From an uncultured Coriobacteriaceae bacterium (GTDB taxonomy: Bacteria; Actinomycetota; Coriobacteriia; Coriobacteriales; Eggerthellaceae): DNA of 35,290 nucleotides. The stretch covers positions 1-35,290 of the forward strand of contig URZP01000008.1 in NCBI GenBank assembly GCA_900552365.1, given 5' to 3'. Below are positions 24,146-31,505 of this stretch, piece after piece. The translations under genes and the position numbers were made by a program. Positions within the stretch are counted from its first letter, which is position 1, and each line of letters opens with the position of its first letter. A model generated the notes under the pieces. The model made no database searches and had not been told where the DNA came from. It worked only from the letters and a program-made list of their open reading frames with translations.

Positions 24146-24430
24146 ATGCAGACAAAAAAGAAAGCGAGCGCCCCCAGCTTCCACACATCGGGCACCCGCT
24201 ACGTAGCCGCCTCGAAAGAGGCTGCGACCATCATACCATTCGAGGGCAAGCGCCCGACGGCACAGGAGCAGCTTGAGCGCTCCCAGTTCAAGGCGGGCGT
24301 CATGGTCGGCTTCCTCGCGGCCCTCATGATCTTCCTCGCCGTGCTCTGGCTCTGGGTCATCCCCACGATGGACCAGGCTGTTGCCGACGCCCAGCGAGCC
24401 GTGGGCAGCATGGCGGTGCTCAATGCGTAA
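24146..24430 (+). CDS. Small single-pass membrane protein
   Basis: 94 residues with a basic N-terminal half (MQTKKKASAPSFHTSG), one transmembrane helix (VMVGFLAALMIFLAVLWLWV, about 52-72) and a short outer tail. GAAAGGAG precedes the ATG. Charge pattern suggests N-terminus inside. It could act on the host envelope or in superinfection exclusion, but nothing in the sequence fixes a role. Its end overlaps the next gene by 8 bases. Confidence 0.7.
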   Translation: MQTKKKASAPSFHTSGTRYVAASKEAATIIPFEGKRPTAQEQLERSQFKAGVMVGFLAALMIFLAVLWLWVIPTMDQAVADAQRAVGSMAVLNA

Positions 24431-24758
24431 CGACGAGATATACCGCCCCAAACCCCAGAGCAACCAGCTTGAGATCTTCGGCCTGGGCATGGCTGGCGAG
24501 CAAGACGTTGCCGAGGCCAAGAAGTGGATCGAGGCCAACCCCGAGGCGTGGCGGTTCATGCTCTCCAACGCCCGCCGCCTCAAGGAGAAGGGCTACGTGT
24601 CGATCAACTACCTGGTGAACATGGTGCGCAACGAGCTGCACGTTGGCTGCAAGAACAGCATAGCCCCCGCCCTTGCCCGCATCATGGAGGCGCGATACCC
24701 GGAGCTGCGCGGAGCCTTCAACAAGCACCGCAGCCAGAGCGATGGGTTCAGCGAATGA
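24423..24758 (+). CDS. Phage early protein of unknown function (111 aa)
   Basis: Starts in the end of the membrane protein gene and ends overlapping the next start by ATGA. The middle (ANPEAWRFMLSNARRLKEKG, then ISINYLVNMVR-like) resembles a recurrent short phage protein whose genes sit just before RusA-type resolvases. In that family the region WxFxxxxARRxxxxG and a following VRN/VRW segment are conserved. No catalytic residues are apparent. It is likely a nucleic-acid-binding accessory of the recombination module. Confidence 0.68.
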   Translation: MRNDEIYRPKPQSNQLEIFGLGMAGEQDVAEAKKWIEANPEAWRFMLSNARRLKEKGYVSINYLVNMVRNELHVGCKNSIAPALARIMEARYPELRGAFNKHRSQSDGFSE

Positions 24759-25216
24759 GCTGGCGGCGAACCCTTGCGGCCACGGCGCACATCACCATGC
24801 ACCCCGCCCAGCTTGTCGGAAAGCAGCGCCCCATGACCGACTACCGCAACCACCGAACCTACACGCCGGCCAAGACGCTCAAGGCCGAGAAGGCCATCAA
24901 GGACGCGTTCCGCGCGGCATACGGCGAGACCTTCGCCAACCACGACGGCCCGGTCGTGATGCGGATCTCGACCACCAGACCGCTCGCGAAAAGCAACCCG
25001 AAGTACTGGGAGGGCCGCGCCGACCTCGGCAAGCCCGACTGGGACAACCTCGGCAAGCTCGCCTGCGACGCGCTCAACGGGATCGCCTTCAAGGACGACT
25101 CGCAGGTCGACATGGGAGCCGTCACCAAACGCCCGAGGTCGCCATACGGCACCAAACCACGCATAGACATCCACATCGAGTACTTCGTCGAGGAGTACGT
25201 GAAGGAGAAGAAATGA
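24755..25216 (+). CDS. RusA-like Holliday-junction resolvase
   Basis: The 153-residue endonuclease should resolve four-way junctions made by phage recombination. The RusA signature is present: the N-terminal GKQRPMTDYRNHRTYTPAKT (lysine and arginine, then YTP) and the acidic core KPDWDNLGKLACDALNG followed by FKDDSQV, whose aspartates bind Mg2+. ATG 24755 overlaps the previous stop; a later ATG at 24833 would cut off the GKQRP part, so the first is preferred. It precedes the ERF/SSB genes by four small genes. Confidence 0.88.
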   Translation: MSWRRTLAATAHITMHPAQLVGKQRPMTDYRNHRTYTPAKTLKAEKAIKDAFRAAYGETFANHDGPVVMRISTTRPLAKSNPKYWEGRADLGKPDWDNLGKLACDALNGIAFKDDSQVDMGAVTKRPRSPYGTKPRIDIHIEYFVEEYVKEKK

Positions 25217-25530
25217 ACGCCAAATACTTCGAAGAGAACGGCTTTGAGGACTTCCACGGGAGCAAGTTCCACAAGGCAGTGCTCGACCACGCCGCCTGCA
25301 TCGCAAACAACCTCATGTTCGACGCCACGCATCCTGACAACAACGACGGCGAGACGGCGGCAAACGCCTACCACGTGATGATCGCGCTTTGCGAGGCCGG
25401 GCTTTCAAGAATCGACGAGAAGTGCGTCGCCAAGAGCCGCGAGCTCATCGCCGACGAGATCAAGCCCGTCAGCGAGGAAGAGCGCGAGTTCGGTCGCGCG
25501 TTCCTTGCCGCCGTTCTCGGCATCAAATAG
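25213..25530 (+). CDS. Phage protein of unknown function (105 aa)
   Basis: Starts at an ATGA overlap with the RusA stop and behind GAAGGAG. The product is acidic and helical, beginning MNAKYFEENGFEDFHGSKF and including an EEEREFGRAFLAAVLG C-terminus, with two cysteines but no motif. Probably soluble. The family is not recognised. Confidence 0.6.
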   Translation: MNAKYFEENGFEDFHGSKFHKAVLDHAACIANNLMFDATHPDNNDGETAANAYHVMIALCEAGLSRIDEKCVAKSRELIADEIKPVSEEEREFGRAFLAAVLGIK

Positions 25531-25541
25531 GAGGTAACGAC

Positions 25542-25745
25542 ATGATCAACGAAGCGACCATCCAGGCGCAGTTCAAGCAGGCCACCGTGAAGGGAAGCGT
25601 GGCGACCCTGCAATTCGAGATCCTGACCGACAACGCCGACGCCTTCCGCATCATCAAGCAGAGCGGCAAGACGGTTTTGCTCACCGTGGCCGAGCAGCAG
25701 CAGGCCATGGACTTCGACGACGAGACGGGCGAGATCTATGGCTAA
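25542..25745 (+). CDS. Small phage protein of unknown function (67 aa)
   Basis: AGGAGGTAACGAC before the ATG is a very strong ribosome site, suggesting high expression. The 67-residue product alternates hydrophobic and polar residues (KGSVATLQFEILTDNADAF, KTVLLTVAEQQQ), as in a small beta-barrel or strand-rich fold, and ends in an acidic tail DFDDETGEIYG. It could be a single-strand-binding or inhibitor-like protein, but this is speculative. Its end overlaps the DUF1351 gene by 8 bases. Confidence 0.65.
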   Translation: MINEATIQAQFKQATVKGSVATLQFEILTDNADAFRIIKQSGKTVLLTVAEQQQAMDFDDETGEIYG

Positions 25746-26721
25746 GGAAACCGAACCGCAGCAGGTCGAGGCCGAGGTCATCGAAACCGAGGCCACCACG
25801 CTTGAGGTCACCTACACCGAGGCCACTATCGCTTCGAACATGGACGCGTTGGAGGCCCACGTGAAGAAGGTCGTCGCCGACTACGAGGGCGCCACCTACG
25901 ACCTCACGAGCGCCCAGGCCATCAAGGAGGCCAAGCACGACCGCAGCTACCTCAACGGCATCAAGAAGGAGATCGACGAGCGCCGCAAGGCCGTGAAGCG
26001 CGAGTACAACAAGCCGCTCGACGCATTCGAGAGGCGCTGCAAGCAGATCACGGCCATCATCGACGAGTCAACCGACGCCATCAAGGCGCAGCTCGACGAG
26101 GCCGAGCAGACGCGCAAGGACGCGCTCTACTCACGCCTACAGCAGCACTACGAGGAGTTCGCGGGGCTGCTCGCGCCGGTCATCCCCTACGAGCGCCTGC
26201 ATGAGCCGCAGTGGCTCAACAAGACCTTCGGCGAGATCAAGGCGCAGCAGGCGCTTGAGGCCAAGGTGTCCGACGTGGCCAGAGACTGGGAAACGCTCAA
26301 GGCCCAGCAGGAGGCGATGCCGCACTACGCCGACGCGGAGCGCGAGTTCTTCCGCACGCTCGACCTCGGAGCCGCCTTGAACGCGGCGCGTCTGGCCGAC
26401 GAGGAAGACCAGCGAATCGCCGAGCTGAAGGCGGCCATGGCACCCGAGCCTGAGCCGGAGCCTGAACCTGAACCAGAGCCTGAGCCAGAGCCGATCGCAG
26501 CGCCCGAGCCTGAGCCGATGCCCGCGCCAGTGCCAATGCCCGCACCAATGCCGGCACCCATGCCAGCACCGGTCGCGGAGCCTTTGGAGGCGTGGACGGT
26601 CGAGGTGCCGAGCGCCACGCGATCGCAGATGCAGGCGCTCGCATCCCTGCTCAAGGCGCAGGGAATCACCGGAAGCATCCGCCGGGGCACGCCAGCCCAG
26701 GTGGCGGCGAGGATGGAGTAG
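25738..26721 (+). CDS. DUF1351 phage protein with Pro-Glu linker
   Basis: The 327-residue protein has the DUF1351 layout: a helical N-terminal region with the family's repeated 'A..ik.aK.dR..LN.i.k.id..Rk.vKk.y..Pl..FE....' pattern (KEAKHDRSYLNGIKKEIDE, RRKAVKREYNKPLDAFE). A coiled-coil segment, a low-complexity Pro-Glu and Met-Pro-Ala-Pro linker (about 235-280) and a small C-terminal domain (ATRSQMQALASLLKAQGI) follow. DUF1351 genes commonly sit next to phage recombinases, as here before ERF, and probably help strand annealing. The linker is encoded by a short tandem repeat that may vary in length. Confidence 0.85.
   Translation: MAKETEPQQVEAEVIETEATTLEVTYTEATIASNMDALEAHVKKVVADYEGATYDLTSAQAIKEAKHDRSYLNGIKKEIDERRKAVKREYNKPLDAFERRCKQITAIIDESTDAIKAQLDEAEQTRKDALYSRLQQHYEEFAGLLAPVIPYERLHEPQWLNKTFGEIKAQQALEAKVSDVARDWETLKAQQEAMPHYADAEREFFRTLDLGAALNAARLADEEDQRIAELKAAMAPEPEPEPEPEPEPEPEPIAAPEPEPMPAPVPMPAPMPAPMPAPVAEPLEAWTVEVPSATRSQMQALASLLKAQGITGSIRRGTPAQVAARME
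26443..26573 (+). repeat. Pro-Glu / Met-Pro-Ala-Pro coding tandem repeats
   Basis: Hexamers of the type CCNGAG repeat nine times in a near-uninterrupted run, then a GCNCCNATGCCN-type run encodes MPAP units. The whole tract keeps frame because its unit is a multiple of three, so copy-number changes would only lengthen or shorten the linker. Confidence 0.75.
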
Positions 26722-26724
26722 ACG

Positions 26725-27294
26725 ATGGCAGAAGACAAGCACATGACGCTGGCCGAGGCCGTGGCCCAGGTGCAGCGATCCGTGGTGGTGCCCAAGGCAC
26801 GCTACAACGCCCACGGCAACTTCTACTACCGCTCGATGGAGGACATCGTGGCGGCGCTCAAGGAGCCGTGCAAGGAGGCGGGCATAGCCTTCACGCTCAA
26901 CGACAGCATCGTGCAGATCGGCGAGCGCTACTACGTCGAGGCCACGTGCCGCCTGTTCTTCGAGGACGGCCACGGCGATCCCATGGACGTGACGGCCTAC
27001 GCCCGCGAGCCTTTGAGCCAGAAGGGAATGAACGAGGCGCAGGTCACGGGCAGCGCATCCAGCTATGCCAGAAAGTACGCGCTCTGCGGAGCGTTCGACA
27101 TCGACGGTACCTCAGACCCCGACACGCTCATGGGAACCGAGAAGTCCGCCGAGAAGGAGCCGCCAGAGTTCGGCCAGTTCATCGCCAAGTGCAAGAGCTG
27201 CGGCACCTCCTACGTCTTCGAGAGCCGCCAGCAGTACGAGCAGTTCAAGGCGAACCCCGGGTGCTGCCCGTCCCCCGCGTGGCAGGTCGTGTAG
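26725..27294 (+). CDS. ERF-family single-strand annealing recombinase with C-terminal zinc ribbon
   Basis: The 189-residue protein anneals complementary single strands in phage recombination. Its core matches the ERF family: AEAVAQVQRSVVVPKARYNA, then YYRSMEDIVAALKEPCKEAG, and the signature QVTGSASSYARKYALCGAFD with DGTSDPD. After the core, CKSCGTSYVF...GCCPSP forms a zinc ribbon not found in all members. It has GGATGGAG upstream and starts 3 bases after the DUF1351 stop. With RusA, SSB and DUF1351 it forms a complete recombination cassette. Confidence 0.88.
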   Translation: MAEDKHMTLAEAVAQVQRSVVVPKARYNAHGNFYYRSMEDIVAALKEPCKEAGIAFTLNDSIVQIGERYYVEATCRLFFEDGHGDPMDVTAYAREPLSQKGMNEAQVTGSASSYARKYALCGAFDIDGTSDPDTLMGTEKSAEKEPPEFGQFIAKCKSCGTSYVFESRQQYEQFKANPGCCPSPAWQVV

Positions 27295-27297
27295 GCC

Positions 27298-27645
27298 ATG
27301 CAAGACCTCTACGCCGAGCGCATGCAGCTCTTCGACAGGCTCATGGACGAGCTTCAGGCGCTGCGCAACAGCGGAAGCCAGTACGCCGAGAACGAGGCCG
27401 AGTACCGCAAGGCGCTGCGCGTCGCGATCCTTGAGGAGCGATCCAAGGGAACGCCAGTGACGGTGATAAGCGACCTCTGCCGAGGACGTGAGGACATAGC
27501 CGAGCTGAAGCAGCGCAGGGACTGCTCCGAAGCGCTCTACAAGGCGAGCCAAGAGGCGATAAACGTGTACAAGCTCAAGATCCGAACCGTCGACGAGGAC
27601 ATAAAGCGCACCTGGTCCAACGGGACGGGCGAAGGGAGTTACTAA
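27298..27645 (+). CDS. Coiled-coil phage protein (115 aa)
   Basis: Lies 3 bases after ERF and directly abuts the SSB start. The 115-residue product is charged and helical throughout (MQLFDRLMDELQALRNSG, then INVYKLKIRTVDEDIKR), with two cysteines in the middle. It may be an accessory of the ERF-SSB system. No named family is recognised. Confidence 0.65.
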   Translation: MQDLYAERMQLFDRLMDELQALRNSGSQYAENEAEYRKALRVAILEERSKGTPVTVISDLCRGREDIAELKQRRDCSEALYKASQEAINVYKLKIRTVDEDIKRTWSNGTGEGSY

Positions 27646-28209
27646 ATGTCGATCAACCGAGTGAACATCAGCGGCAACTTGACCCGCGACCCCGAGCTGC
27701 GGGCTACCCAGGGCGGCATGCAGGTTCTGGGCTTCGGCGTGGCCGTCAACGACCGCCGCCGCAACCAGCAAACCGGCGAGTGGGAAGACTACCCGAACTT
27801 CGTGGACTGCACGATGTTCGGCAACCGCGCCGAGAGCATGGGCCGCATCCTGCACAAGGGCATGAAGGTGGCCATCGAGGGCAAGCTGCGCTATTCGAGC
27901 TGGGACAATGACGGCCAGCGCCGATCCAAGCTTGAGGTGATCGTGGACGAGATCGAGCTCATGAGCCAGAAGCAGGGCCAGCAAGCGCCGCAGGGATACC
28001 AGCAGCAGTACGCGCCGCAGCCCGCCCCGCAGGCGGCGCCGCAGCAGTGGAACGCGCAGCAGGCCTACCAGCAAGCCCCGACGGCACCGCAGGGCTACCA
28101 GCAGGCGCCCGCACAGTACGCGCCGCAGCCCGCCCCGCAGGCGGCGCCGCAGCAAGCGCCCATGCCGCCCGCCCAGGAAAGCCTGTACGACGGCGACATC
28201 CCGTTTTAG
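27646..28209 (+). CDS. ssb: Single-stranded DNA-binding protein
   Basis: The 187-residue SSB has the OB-fold opening NRVNISGNLTRDPELRAT, the core WEDYPNFVDCTMFGNRAE and LHKGMKVAIEGKLRYSSW, then a disordered Gln/Ala/Pro tail and the acidic tip YDGDIPF, which recruits repair and recombination proteins. It would coat DNA for the ERF protein. AAGGGAG precedes the ATG. The tail contains an in-frame 41-bp direct repeat. The length is normal for a phage SSB of this type. Confidence 0.95.
   Translation: MSINRVNISGNLTRDPELRATQGGMQVLGFGVAVNDRRRNQQTGEWEDYPNFVDCTMFGNRAESMGRILHKGMKVAIEGKLRYSSWDNDGQRRSKLEVIVDEIELMSQKQGQQAPQGYQQQYAPQPAPQAAPQQWNAQQAYQQAPTAPQGYQQAPAQYAPQPAPQAAPQQAPMPPAQESLYDGDIPF
28006..28154 (+). 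repeat. 41-bp in-frame direct repeat in the SSB tail
   Basis: The same 41 bases (starting CAGTACGCGCCGCAG) occur at 28006-28046 and 28114-28154, exactly 108 bases (36 codons) apart, with weaker similarity in between. Recombination between them would remove 36 residues of the linker without a frameshift and keep the acidic tip. Confidence 0.85.
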
Positions 28210-28263
28210 GAGCCATCGTGCGAGCGGAAATCGGCGGTGAAGGCGATGGCTGAGGAAAAGCGG

Positions 28264-28860
28264 ATGAACTTCTACCGCACCTTCTACGACCTCACGACGC
28301 TTCTACCGGAGGCCGAACGAAGGAAGGTGAACACGGCCCTGCTCGACTACTTCTTCGAAGGCATCGAACCGAAGGGTTTGAGCGAGAGCGGAATGAAGGT
28401 TTTCAAGGGCTGCGAGGGGCGCATTTCGAAAAGCAGGACGAACGCCGCAAACGTGGCTAATCGGTACAGCGATTCGAAGCCTACGAACGAGCCTACGGAA
28501 GACGCTACGAACGATGCTGCGGAAGGGTCTACGAAACCCCTCCCAGATAGAGAAAGAGATAGAGAAGTAGATAAGGAAGGAGCTAAGGAGAAAAGGAAGG
28601 CGGCGCGTTTCCGCGCCCCTTCCCCCGCCGAGGTGTCCGAGTATGCCCAGCAATACGCCGCAACGAAGAACCTCGACCTCCGCGCCATCGACTTCGATCC
28701 CGAGTACTTCTGCGACTACTACGAGTCAAACGGATGGCATGTCGGCAAACAGCCGATGAAGGATTGGAAGGCAACGGTGCGCCGATGGGTGCGCTCCTCG
28801 AAGCCAAAAAACGGCATTGCGAAGGAGGTGCCAGACGATGGATTTTCGGCCTACGACTGA
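28264..28860 (+). CDS. DUF6291-like phage replication protein
   Basis: The 198-residue protein starts like DUF6291 proteins (FYRTFYDLTTLLPEAERRKV, then ALLDYFFEGIEP). A highly charged linker (about 80-115) leads to a C-terminal helical part with the pattern SPAEVSEYAQQYA...YCDYYESNGW...DWKATVRRW. That part is found in helicase-loader-interacting DnaT/DnaD-like phage proteins. It precedes and overlaps the DnaC-like gene, as expected for a replication initiator pair. ATG 28264 has AGGA at good spacing; an upstream in-frame ATG at 28246 is possible but its ribosome site is too close. Confidence 0.78.
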   Translation: MNFYRTFYDLTTLLPEAERRKVNTALLDYFFEGIEPKGLSESGMKVFKGCEGRISKSRTNAANVANRYSDSKPTNEPTEDATNDAAEGSTKPLPDRERDREVDKEGAKEKRKAARFRAPSPAEVSEYAQQYAATKNLDLRAIDFDPEYFCDYYESNGWHVGKQPMKDWKATVRRWVRSSKPKNGIAKEVPDDGFSAYD

Positions 28861-29551
28861 GTGCCCGCACTGCGGCGCGACCCTCAAGGCCCGCACCACG
28901 CGGCTCGCTGGGCGGACGCTGTTCTGCGGCTACGAGCAGTGCGGCTGCGCAGGTGCCGAGGCCGAGCGCGAGAAGGAGCGCCAGGCCGAGGCCGAGGCGG
29001 CTCGCAAGGCTGCGCTCGACAGAGCCATGCACGACTGGAAGCGGGCGGGCGTGCCCGATCGCTACGTGAGCCTCGACCACCCGTTGGCTGCGGAGATCGC
29101 CGAATGCATGAAGCGCGGCCAGTGGGTGTACCTCTGGGGAGACGTCGGAACCCACAAGACTACCTGCGCCGCAGCCGTGGCGAAGCGCCTTGCGGGAGGC
29201 AAGCGGTCGGCGCTCATGGCACCGATGTACCGCATCCTCGACGAGATCCAGCGCAGCTTCCACGACGGCGGCGACCCGCTCAAGCGCTACGCCGAGGTGC
29301 GCTACCTGATCGTGGACGACCTGGGCAAGCGCAGGCCGACGGGCTTCGTTTTGGACAGCCTGTTCAGCCTGATCGACCAGCGCTACTCCGCGATGCTGCC
29401 CACGCTGGTGACCACGCAGTACAAGCCAAGCGACCTCGTGCGCAGGCTCGCCGAGCAGGGAGACCCCGACACCGCGAAGGCAATAGTGTCGCGGCTGAGG
29501 GGCGGCGCGAGGGTCGAGTACTTCGATGGCCCGGACGGGAGGCTGCAATGA
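28838..29551 (+). CDS. DnaC-like AAA+ helicase loader with N-terminal zinc finger
   Basis: The 237-residue ATPase should load the replicative helicase onto phage DNA. The Walker A motif GDVGTHKTT and Walker B YLIVDDLG, with the downstream LFSLIDQRY and TTQYKPSDL, mark the DnaC/IstB group. The N-terminal CPHCGATL...LFCGYEQCGC zinc finger replaces the helicase-binding region seen in E. coli DnaC. GAAGGAGGTG precedes the ATG, which overlaps the end of the previous gene by 23 bases. Its own end overlaps the next start by ATGA. Confidence 0.88.
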   Translation: MDFRPTTECPHCGATLKARTTRLAGRTLFCGYEQCGCAGAEAEREKERQAEAEAARKAALDRAMHDWKRAGVPDRYVSLDHPLAAEIAECMKRGQWVYLWGDVGTHKTTCAAAVAKRLAGGKRSALMAPMYRILDEIQRSFHDGGDPLKRYAEVRYLIVDDLGKRRPTGFVLDSLFSLIDQRYSAMLPTLVTTQYKPSDLVRRLAEQGDPDTAKAIVSRLRGGARVEYFDGPDGRLQ

Positions 29552-30003
29552 TCCTCGATGCGGGGGTGCTTCGCGGCTACCCCAAAGAGCGAGCCGAGCT
29601 TTACGGCAAGCCTCACCTGGGGGCGCACTACACCCACGGAAAGGCCTACGAGGCGCTTTCGCCACGATGCTGCGTCTGCGGCAGGCGTGCGGGAAGCGTC
29701 CACCACGTGGCGCACCGCTCTTGGGGCGAGACGTTCCGCCTGGTCACGCCGTGCGGCGCCTGGGACTTGCGAAGCCCGCTGTTCTGCCTCTGCGGCAGCG
29801 GTACCACCGGATGCCACGACAAGTTCCACGGCGGGGCGCGGCTCAAGGCCGAGTGGGCGTGGCGGCATCCGGTCTACGAGGAGGCCTGGTGGACGGGCCA
29901 GCTGTTGCAGGTCTACGAGCCGCACGACCCCGGCCTCTACGAATACGGATATTGGCTGATCACAGACCGTGACGGCAACGAGATGATACGAGAAGGGATA
30001 TGA
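29548..30003 (+). CDS. HNH-like metal-binding phage protein (possible endonuclease)
   Basis: The 151-residue protein has CCVCGRRAGSVHHVAHRSWG followed by FCLCGSGTTGCHDKFHG, a His-His pair with cysteine knuckles and a final H, like the beta-beta-alpha-metal fold of HNH nucleases. It follows the helicase loader by an ATGA overlap. HNH proteins near phage replication genes often nick or cut DNA in packaging or recombination, but no substrate is suggested here. A recombination endonuclease VII-like role is an alternative. Confidence 0.7.
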   Translation: MILDAGVLRGYPKERAELYGKPHLGAHYTHGKAYEALSPRCCVCGRRAGSVHHVAHRSWGETFRLVTPCGAWDLRSPLFCLCGSGTTGCHDKFHGGARLKAEWAWRHPVYEEAWWTGQLLQVYEPHDPGLYEYGYWLITDRDGNEMIREGI

Positions 30004-30006
30004 CCC

Positions 30007-30402
30007 ATGGAGATTAAGACATGCGAGCAGTACGTGCTCGACCAGTTTGAGCAGGCGCGGGCTGAGCGCGATTGGCTGCGCGGCAAGCTTGAGCAGGCGC
30101 AGGACGAGGCAGAGGAGCTGCGCGGCAAGCTCATGGAGCGCGGCGAGCGCGATGCCTCGAAGGTCGAGCAGGCCATCCGCAAGGAGGGCCGCGCCAAGCT
30201 CTACCGCGACGGCACCGATTACCGAACTAGCGTCAGCAGCGGCGGCGAGCTCATGCCGTTCGAGGAGTGGTGCATCGAGCACGTAGGGTACTCAAGCCAA
30301 CGCTGCGGAATGACCAAGACCGAGTTCATCGCCTACTTCGAGCCGGAGTTCCGCGCCGAGTACGAAGAGCTAGCCGAAGAGTGGAAGGCGGAGCAGGAAT
30401 GA
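30007..30402 (+). CDS. Coiled-coil phage protein (131 aa)
   Basis: The N-terminal half is a heptad-rich coiled coil (AERDWLRGKLEQAQDEAEEL); the C-terminal half is acidic with Trp-rich spots (PFEEWCIEHVGYSSQRCGMT, EEWKAEQE). GAAGGGATATGACCC precedes the ATG. It ends with an ATGA overlap. No family recognised; probably a scaffold or DNA-interaction accessory. Confidence 0.62.
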   Translation: MEIKTCEQYVLDQFEQARAERDWLRGKLEQAQDEAEELRGKLMERGERDASKVEQAIRKEGRAKLYRDGTDYRTSVSSGGELMPFEEWCIEHVGYSSQRCGMTKTEFIAYFEPEFRAEYEELAEEWKAEQE

Positions 30403-30614
30403 TCGGGATCTACGAGCGCTCGCTTTGCCAGAGCTACGCCAGCGCCTACAGGACTGGCATCAAGATCGGCGAGGCCGAGACGCGCGAGGACGCGCTGAAG
30501 CAGGTCGAGGCCATGACCGAGGACAGCTACCAGTGCTTCGCCGTCGACGATGACGGCACGTGCATCGACCTGACGGGCACGTTCCCCGGATGCCTCGCGG
30601 GGGTGGTGAAATGA
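30399..30614 (+). CDS. Small phage protein of unknown function (71 aa)
   Basis: Starts and ends with ATGA overlaps. The 71-residue product has two cysteines and an alternating beta/alpha look (YERSLCQSYASAYRTGIKIG, then CFAVDDDGTCIDLTG). No motif allows a family call. Confidence 0.55.
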   Translation: MIGIYERSLCQSYASAYRTGIKIGEAETREDALKQVEAMTEDSYQCFAVDDDGTCIDLTGTFPGCLAGVVK

Positions 30615-30820
30615 GCTGTTACATCATCGAACTGGCCGATTGCGCACTGACACCGTACGCAATCGAAACGGAGAGTGGCACGGAATACGGATGGGGCTTG
30701 ATGCCGAAGAGGAAGGTTGACCTCGACGAGCTTTTGAGGGTCGCCGACGAGTGCGACGCAGCCGACGTGGACGGCGTGACCGACTGGGCTGCGCGAATCA
30801 GGAAGGCGGTGGGCGAATGA
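30611..30820 (+). CDS. Small phage protein of unknown function (69 aa)
   Basis: ATGA-coupled at both ends. The 69-residue product contains SCYIIELADCALTPYAIETE and a helical acidic end (DELLRVADECDAADVD), with no known motif. Probably soluble. Confidence 0.55.
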   Translation: MSCYIIELADCALTPYAIETESGTEYGWGLMPKRKVDLDELLRVADECDAADVDGVTDWAARIRKAVGE

Positions 30821-31473
30821 GCGCCAAAACAACCGAGCTGAAGCCGTGCCCGTTCTGCGGAAGCGGGAACGTGCGCTATAAGGAAGCCGAGCACGCCGTC
30901 GTATGCGCGCGCTGCAAGGCCAGGGGAAGCATCGCTCCGGACGAGGAGATGGCTATACGCATGTGGGACGAGCGAGCGGGCGAACTGAAGCCCGACAGCT
31001 GGGAGAAGCTGGAAGAGGAAAACGCCGGGCTGAGGGCCAAGCTTGAGGCCCTGATCCAGTCCAATGATTCGTACATGAAGCTGCCGCTCGATGCCGACGG
31101 CGTGCCGATTCGAATCGGCGATGAGATGGTCGATATATGCGCCGAAAAACCTGTCGTTGTCGACGGATACCGCCGTTTTCCAGCGTGGGAAAAATTGGGC
31201 TTCACGGCCAAAAACAAACCTGGCATATACGACCCGAGCGCCTACTGGCACAAGAAGCCCGAGCCAGCCGACAGCTGGGAGAAGCTGGAGGAGGATGTGG
31301 AGCAGTTTGAAGATGGTGGCACCGCCTGCGAGTATTTTGGCAGCGAACTGACAAGTTGCAACGGGTGCAAGTCTCCTCGTCCTATCGGCGCCAATTGTCG
31401 GAATAGCGTCGCCCGCGACGTCCTGAGCCGCGCCAAGAAGCTCGCGGGCATCGAAGAGGAGGCGCAGCGATGA
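30817..31473 (+). CDS. Lar-like restriction-alleviation / zinc-ribbon protein
   Basis: The 218-residue protein begins with the Lar signature LKPCPFCGSGNVRYKEAEHA, then CARCKARGSIAPDEEMAIRMW. Lar proteins blunt host type I restriction, so this could protect phage DNA. A block DSWEKLEEENAGLRAKLEA is followed later by a second DSWEKLEEDVEQFEDGG with a four-cysteine stretch (CEYFG...SCNGC...NCRN) and a basic helix RDVLSRAKKLAGI. The duplicated DSWEKLEE and second cysteine group suggest two fused modules. ATG 30817 shares bases with the previous stop. Confidence 0.75.
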   Translation: MSAKTTELKPCPFCGSGNVRYKEAEHAVVCARCKARGSIAPDEEMAIRMWDERAGELKPDSWEKLEEENAGLRAKLEALIQSNDSYMKLPLDADGVPIRIGDEMVDICAEKPVVVDGYRRFPAWEKLGFTAKNKPGIYDPSAYWHKKPEPADSWEKLEEDVEQFEDGGTACEYFGSELTSCNGCKSPRPIGANCRNSVARDVLSRAKKLAGIEEEAQR

Positions 31474-31505
31474 GCAAGCGAAGAGAAACGAGGTGCCTAC
31501 GATGA
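31470..31505 (+). CDS. Candidate 11-residue coupling peptide
   Basis: ATG at 31470 overlaps the previous stop (ATGA) and its TGA at 31503-31505 overlaps the next start (ATGA). The peptide (MSKRRETRCLR) is very basic. It may be only a translational bridge or a remnant gene. Confidence 0.3.
   Translation: MSKRRETRCLR

Noticed and set aside
27112..28155. 347-codon reverse open frame opposite ERF and SSB genes
   Set aside because: Leu/Arg-rich antisense frame created by the Gln/Ala/Pro codons of the forward genes.
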